Assembly (NCBI GenBank): GCA_027475525.1
Contig: JAMWFC010000109.1
Location: 1 to 64,000, forward strand
DNA from: Macrolepiota albuminosa
Taxonomy: Eukaryota; Basidiomycota; Agaricomycetes; Agaricales; Agaricaceae
Direction: 5' to 3'
DNA: 64,000 nucleotides
The notes below the pieces were generated by a model. That model did no database searches. It was given only the letters and a program-made list of their open reading frames with translations, and had not been told where the DNA came from. The position numbers were made by a program, and so were the translations under genes. Positions 57,467-64,000 of this stretch are shown here, piece by piece; positions within the stretch are counted from its first letter, which is position 1; every line of letters begins with the position of its first letter.

Positions 57467-58806
57467 TGCCTAATTGCCACATTAGTAGATGTACCTTGAA
57501 ATCAATATGATTACATATAGAGAAGGATACAGAAATGAATGATGATGATGGTATCAAGAAGGCCAAAAGAATTGAGGTCCTCACTTCAACGCTTCAGTCA
57601 AGAGTGTTAAACATCTCCCATAGCTACAGTAGTTGCAAATTGCGAGGGCTTGGACATGCAGTTGGTTCTATCAAAAGAAACAAAATATTTGGAAGCTTCT
57701 CAGTGACCGAAGGGCAAAAAACAAACGATCGCATAGCACACACCGTGAGGAAAGCGCGATTACTGCTCTTGAAGTCCTGGAGCCTAGGTTGTCCCTTCCT
57801 CTTTCTGCTCAACGACCTAGTAATCGAGTTCTGTCAGTTTTATAGAAGTGGCAAAATGACTGGATTGTCAGGCTCTACATCGCCCATTTTTTCTCAACCA
57901 ATCCGCTCAACTTCATCCGATTAAAAAGACTCGGAGCCCATAGCAATCTTAGCGCTTTTTTCTCCACGCTCGCACGGAAATCCGCTTTCTTTTCTTTCTT
58001 TCTTTCTTTTTTTTTTCATTGAGTTCTGATGGATGCACTCTCGTTGATAAACCCAGCTTCTCCTCACCCATGCTTCTTGATCTCCGAGTTATTGGCCTCC
58101 ATTTGTGCCGCCCTATATTTTGACAGGGTCGTTCTTGGTAAGCACGGAGTCAGACTTGGCGAGAAACCTCGCAGCTATGGCGGCAATGTGCCGCGCCCCT
58201 TGCAATTCCGGCGAACGATATTCTCTGATCTGAGATGGAATCTATACTGCCATTATTCAAGTATCTTCATGCTGATTTATGGCGTAGAGTAGACTCGAAC
58301 AGAAGAGACCTGCCTCAGATTGCAAGAATCTTACCGTCACGATCGATTTTCATAACGGTGATTCGCCGAGACTGATATCGACAAAGTTCTCAAAAATTCG
58401 CGCCTCCTGAGGAAGATCACTGCAGAACCGGGACAGCGTGATTATCTGGTCTGGGCGACAATTCTCTTGCCACCAGGCTTGTTTCGGTGACAAGGAACAA
58501 TCCCGCCCCACTGCTGTTTGGATATTCACCCATCAGGAAGCGAGAGGCGCGCCGTTAGTAGCCTCAAGCTTATCCCGTGATTTTCTCATATCTGTTGTCT
58601 ATTGGATTCTATCCGTCCACATATGACATCAATCCCTCGTTTGACCCAGATGACGACAAGTCCCTGATACAAGGTTGCGTGGCCGACAGATAAGGAGGTA
58701 GTAAAAGGGGGGTTCCGTGAAGTCTATCGAATAGTATTAAAGCCTTGACCTAAGAACAAAAAACAGTAACCATGGAAATAGGGTAAGTAGTTAGCAGGTA
58801 TGGTTA
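57467..58806. other. Intergenic, nothing recognised
   Basis: Several frames of 60-130 codons overlap on both strands without motifs. A (CTTT)n-like run lies near 57990-58015. The right end is the 3' region of the dihydrolipoamide dehydrogenase gene. Confidence 0.4.
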
Positions 58807-60726
<1,920 letters not shown>

Positions 60727-60978
60727 GACGAAAAGTTTTGTGCAAGTTGAACGGAGAACGCTCGCCGTGGCTCGGATCCCGTCACGCGCATCACGTGATG
60801 CAGCCGCGTCGACGCGGCATTTGTCAACCTCAGCTTACAATCTGGCGGAATATTAGTAACCGATGACAGAGACACTTCCAAAGTCATCTATTTATTACAT
60901 GGGCATAGGACCACTAGGTTGTACATGTATAGCGATACAGGATGATAAATTTTCCTCGGTCGGTCAACGATCGAGGTT

Positions 60979-61803
60979 CTACAGCGCCATGGGCGCGCCG
61001 ATGAACGCAGTGAGGGCTACCAAAACGCGTAGTCCCTTCATATCAAGCTTTATCGCAGTATTCCTTTTGGATTGATCACCTCCGGGACTGTCTGGATGGG
61101 CGCCTATAGGATTCGGATGAGGAGTTGGCGCCGCAGAGGAATCAACGGATGAAGAGGAGGAAGGTGATGATGATGTGGTGGCGTTGACAACAGCGGGTTG
61201 AGCCTGGAACATATAGTTCTGAGATCCAGAGACGATAGTAAAGTCAGCGCTCCAGAAGGACATAGGCGGGTTTGTTGTTTTGAAAACGAGCGCACTTTAG
61301 AATAAATTCGATGAAAGACGGTTAGATAATACAGGTCAATAGCTTACTATTTAGAACCGGTCTGTAGTTTCGACGGGATTGAGACTGTATGTGCCCGATC
61401 GGTAGGGGAAACGTGTTTCGCAAGCGTAGCAATGTACTCCTACATCAGAAGAGGGATCAATGAGAAAGCCAGATCGTAGCCTCAAGCATACAGTCTCGTA
61501 TTGATTCTCCAGTCTACGCAATAAAACGCGCCCCCAGAGGAAAACGCCCAGCACGAAAAGACTTACAGTACCGTTATACAGTTCGATTTTCATGTGTTGC
61601 ATATCCTCCAGATATGGCTTATGTGAGTCATCTCTCCAAGTGATCGTTTCAGGTTTTCCAGAGAAGAATTTTGTTTTTGCTACTGGATGTGTGGGATAGA
61701 CAGAAGCAAGCACGGTATTCCTCTGGAACAGGCTCAAAAACGCGACGAGTTGGAGGAGATAAGAGATCCCTAGATGCATGCTGGAGAAGTGCTGAGTAGA
61801 CAA
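60979..61803 (-). CDS. Kre9/Knh1-like Ser-rich GPI-anchored cell-wall protein
   Basis: A signal peptide is visible (MHLGISYLLQLVAFLSLFQR from 61779; an in-frame Met at 61803 is the alternative start). The mature part starts VYPTHPVAKTKFFSGKPETI, and TWRDD follows, as in the Ser-Thr-rich GPI-anchored/Kre9-KNH family. The next exons give YIATLAKHVSPTDRAHTVSI and YALVFKTTNPPMSFWSADFT, then a Ser/Pro-rich stalk (SSSPSSSSSVDSSAAPTPHP). A C-terminal hydrophobic tail (LRVLVALTAFIGAPMAL) after a small-residue region fits a GPI signal. Family members take part in beta-1,6-glucan or wall assembly at the cell surface. Biochemical function here is inferred. Confidence 0.8.
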
Positions 61804-62266
61804 GCTGAAGGCTGAAAGGTATATTCTCTAAGATAATGGAGAAAGTCGGCTTACGAGAAGTTTCAGCACGATGCTGACGAGTTGTGAGGGAACTAGATAG
61901 AATGCAAGTTCGGCGAGATACGATGCACGTGATCGTGAACGGAGGAAGACGCGTATCTGGACTCAAGGTCTCAAGCTTGTCAATATTCAGCCTAAAAGCA
62001 TGTCTTACAACTATAGTACAGTTAGAACGTATCAAATACTCCACTCTATGATGCTTTCTTAAGAACTTCGCTGATAAGTGGTGCAGCGCGGTGCTGAGTC
62101 TTGTATGTTGTATGGAGAGTCAATACACTTGTTCCTAAGCCCTTTTATTAAATGGGCATTGTTATCATGTGGGGATCCGACTGGAATCCAGCGCCATAGT
62201 TATTTCCCATGCACAAGCAGACGGTAGATATAAGATAAATTAGAAACAAGGAATCTCGTAACATAA
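61804..62266. other. Intergenic, promoter side of the GPI protein gene
   Basis: No gene recognised. Contains the upstream region of the Kre9/Knh1-like gene and the 3' region of the coiled-coil gene. Confidence 0.4.
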
Positions 62267-64000
62267 TCATAAACCCATGCGTTTCGCATTTAAATGTCGT
62301 TCAGTAAACATGTGTCGCTCAAACTCCTGTATATAGTATCATATAAGACACCACTTTGAGCATCAGAGGGAAGGACAAACCTCATATGTGGTGAAAACTT
62401 GATCACAAGGTACATTGACATCATCGTCAATCCTCCACCCACACTGATACACCTTATCCACTCCCTCCTGCAGACTTTTTACCTGGCTCAAATCAGCATT
62501 CAACACCGTCGTCTGCCTTTTCCAACTGTCCAGCTGCTGCTCCAATTCCTCTATCTTCATCTCTTTATCATCCACCTCCTCCTGTAAATCCACCATCTCA
62601 TTCCTTACTTCTCGAAGCTCCTTGCCCAGCTCGTCACAACGTGCTCTCAATTCAGGTTCTTCAGCCGCTCTTCTTCTAATGTCATCATTAGTCCGTGTAT
62701 CCTTCTCCATGATGAACATCGCCAAGCGCTTATACGTCCTAGCATCATCTTCCAGCGCATGAACGCGGGCCATATACGTAGCTTTCACTACCTCAACCCC
62801 GGTTGATGCCTGTTCCTTGGCAATCTGCGCCTCCTTCAGCAGCTCGGCGTTTTCGTCCTGGACGGAGGTCACGAACCCGGATGCCTTGGCATAATACTCG
62901 CGGAAAAATTCCCGATCCTTCTCTGCACTCTCCTTTCCCCGCGCAAGGTCCGCAGCCCGCTTCTCGCTCGCTGCAAGCGACACCTGGATAGCCTCGAGAC
63001 TCGCTCGTACTACTTCTAGCTCCTGTTCGAGTTCTAATTCACGAGGCCGTGGCACACTGGCGGCTGCACGAAGAGCGTCGATCTCCTTCATAAGCTGTGC
63101 ATTTTCCTGAGATTTCTCATTGAGCAGGGCCAGTGTAGCAACCAAATCTGGTCTGGTATCTTGCTCCTGAGACTGGTGATCGACATGATACTCGTGACTT
63201 TTGATAGAACGAGGAAGATTTACCTCGATGGGCGTTGAAGTCGGGACCGATGCAGTAGGAGGTAGAACGAGTTCATCTTGAGAAGGATTGCGATGCCCGG
63301 GGCGAACGCTATGCAAACTCGACTTGGATTTCGAGCTCGCACGAGTATCATCCTTCGGTGGAGGTTCAGGTGGCTCAATCTAACGAACCGAACCGTCGGT
63401 GAGCCTCAAGGGGATAATATTATATGTGCCACTGACCTCTTTGGTAACCTGCCTTGAAGTTTCGACATCCCGACCCTGGCTCTGCCCCACATCCTCCATA
63501 GGCACATCCAATATATTCATAATCAAATCCTGTGTCGACTCTTCTTCCTCCTGACGGAAACGCAAAATATCGTTGTCCTCCTCTACACTCTCATGTTCCG
63601 CGTCCTGTGATGAAGTCCCCGAGGACCGCGACTTCTTCCTCTCCAGCCGCTGTTCAGGCTCATGCCTCCTTTTCCTTCCTTCATACTCCCCATTATGCTC
63701 ATCATACTCCCCATCATGCTCCTTCACTCCCTGTTTCTTCTTCCTCTCTAGCGCCTTATACAACACCTTCCTCCTTCTATTCACAGCTGCCCAAGCCAAC
63801 TCGCTCTGCCGCTTTGCCTGCGCACGTGCTGCAAGTTGTTCTCCCCTCAGCCGCACCACATTTTCCAACTCTTCCTCAGCACTATCATCATCATCCATCA
63901 CAGAACCCTCTGCGTCGGCATGGCGATGCGCAGGCTGTTTGCCTTTCCCCTTCCGATCGGCTTGGTCTTGTATGACCTTCCGCTTCCGCTCGCTCTTCTC
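62267..64000 (-). CDS. Coiled-coil protein with C-terminal C2H2-like zinc finger (partial, runs off the right end)
   Basis: The open frame crosses position 64000 (KSERKRKVIQDQADRKGKGK), so the N-terminus is missing. An acidic/basic region (MDDDDSAEEELENVVRLRGE, ALERKKKQGVKEHDG) is followed, after an intron at about 63380-63435, by a coiled coil of some 250 residues (LNEKSQENAQLMKEIDALRA to KEMKIEELEQQLDSWKRQ). The end carries VYQCGWRIDDDVNVPCDQVF. An intron (about 62323-62381) then joins TTYE to EFERHMFTERHLNAKRMGL and the stop at 62267. This gives Cys, Cys, His and His in C2H2-like order. Without this last exon the finger would be incomplete. The protein is probably nuclear and self-associating. 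Its function is unknown. Confidence 0.75.

Noticed and set aside
57535..57924. Plus-strand frame of 129 codons
   Set aside because: No start context, no motif, and overlapping frames of similar length on both strands.

Overview
The window is nuclear DNA of a filamentous basidiomycete, most likely an Agaricomycete. Nearly every gene is split by GT-AG introns of about 45-60 bp. The recognisable proteins are eukaryotic: P4-ATPase flippase, TFIIIC subunit, profilin, mitochondrial dihydrolipoamide dehydrogenase, a Zn2Cys6 activator and an AGC-type kinase. The transposon families (DUF6570-type Helitron, decayed LINEs, CACTG MITEs, a TRIM) fit such a genome. All gene models were spliced by eye, so spans are firmer than individual exon ends.

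The left half (1-31 kb) is a transposon-rich accessory block. From left to right it holds: a divergent pair of unrecognised multi-exon genes (1178-2434 and 3298-4725); a foldback repeat; a decayed minus-strand LINE (5.9-8.9 kb); a large multi-exon JmjC-like protein (11.6-16.4 kb) lying between two inverted copies of one 202-205 bp CACTG MITE; a nearly intact Helitron on the minus strand (17.7-25.6 kb) encoding a DUF6570 region, an HUH Rep, a PIF1-type helicase and a C-terminal USP-like cysteine protease; a small gene between two related palindromes (27.4-29.2 kb); a 617 bp TRIM with identical-length 204 bp LTRs, each carrying a tRNA-like sequence; a second LINE scrap; and an F-box fragment.

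The right half (31-64 kb) is a conventional gene block: Zn2Cys6 transcription factor, DNF1/2-type flippase, membrane-tailed aldo-keto reductase, TFIIIC delta-type subunit, profilin, an unknown coiled-coil protein, AGC-type kinase, an Rtf1 C-terminal fragment, dihydrolipoamide dehydrogenase, a Kre9/Knh1-like GPI protein and a coiled-coil/zinc-finger protein that runs off the end. They share no pathway; they are housekeeping neighbours.

Two observations stand out. Five perfect tandem duplications of exactly 77 bp occur, all in the repeat-rich half. They look like unmerged de Bruijn (k=77) contig overlaps rather than biology, and one of them breaks the Helitron Rep frame. In the TRIM, the primer-binding site is complementary to the 3' end of the same tRNA type that is embedded in its LTRs, which suggests how that tRNA-like sequence was acquired.
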